This document shows positions 5,507-5,569 of a stretch of 5,569 nt of DNA, piece after piece. The notes below the pieces were generated by a model. It was not told the origin of the DNA. It was given only the letters and a program-made list of their open reading frames with translations, and made no database searches. The translations under genes and the position numbers were made by a program. Source of the DNA: Bacteroidota bacterium. Lineage in GTDB: Bacteria > Bacteroidota > Bacteroidia > Bacteroidales > Prolixibacteraceae. How positions within the stretch are numbered: the stretch's first letter is position 1; each line of letters opens with the position of its first letter. Where the stretch lies: the NCBI GenBank assembly GCA_030695265.1, contig JAUYTA010000832.1:1-5569 (forward strand), read 5' to 3'.

Positions 5507-5569
5507 ATGGACAACACACCCTATGTTTTCCTGATTGGAGGACATGACCTTGAAATGATAACGATAAAG
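5507..5569 (+). CDS. unrecognised protein, N-terminal fragment (3' end outside window)
   Basis: An ATG at 5507 opens a frame that runs to the window edge with 21 codons: MDNTPYVFLIGGHDLEMI, then TIK. It follows an AT-rich leader with no in-frame start closer to the edge except the internal Met17. A hydrophobic strand running straight into a glycine pair (VFLIGG) and then H-D-L-E is compatible with the first strand and turn of a Rossmann-like alpha/beta fold, but the fragment is too short to name a family. It points away from the hicAB remnant and is not part of that operon. As in most genes here, no Shine-Dalgarno sequence is present. Confidence 0.6.
   Translation, partial: MDNTPYVFLIGGHDLEMITIK

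Overview
The window looks like chromosomal DNA from a member of the Bacteroidota. Intergenic DNA is AT-rich, most starts lack a Shine-Dalgarno sequence, and the tRNA promoter matches the Bacteroidota form (TTTG, 19 bp, TAnnTTTG). The lipoprotein has an acidic stretch just after its lipid-attachment Cys, and the HicB antitoxin is of a type common in this phylum. The genus cannot be fixed from the sequence.

Layout. Positions 1-447 hold two plus-strand genes: the 3' end of an EamA/DMT-type transporter and a small three-helix membrane protein 21 bp behind it. They converge on a minus-strand run of three genes. Read in the direction of transcription these are a MgtC/SapB-DUF4010 membrane protein (4220-2940), a lipoprotein S41 (tail-specific type) protease (2894-1413) and an exported creatininase-family amidohydrolase (1337-459). 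The gaps are 45 and 75 bp, so they could share a transcript, though nothing shows that they share a pathway. All three act in or outside the inner membrane.

An intergenic stretch of about 260 bp with short degenerate repeats leads to a tRNA-Lys(CTT) gene with a clear promoter and its own terminator. Beyond it, on the minus strand, is an intact hicB antitoxin gene with a terminator. Upstream of hicB is only the 3' half of a hicA toxin gene; the 5' part is not recognisable in any frame. Between the two facing terminators lies a perfect tandem 11-mer. The window ends 21 codons into an unrecognised plus-strand gene.

Most of the window is ordinary chromosome. The parts worth a second look are the hicB gene with a decayed hicA beside a tRNA, the exported creatininase homologue, and the start-site correction for the MgtC/DUF4010 protein. 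I found no convincing evidence of a new multi-gene system.
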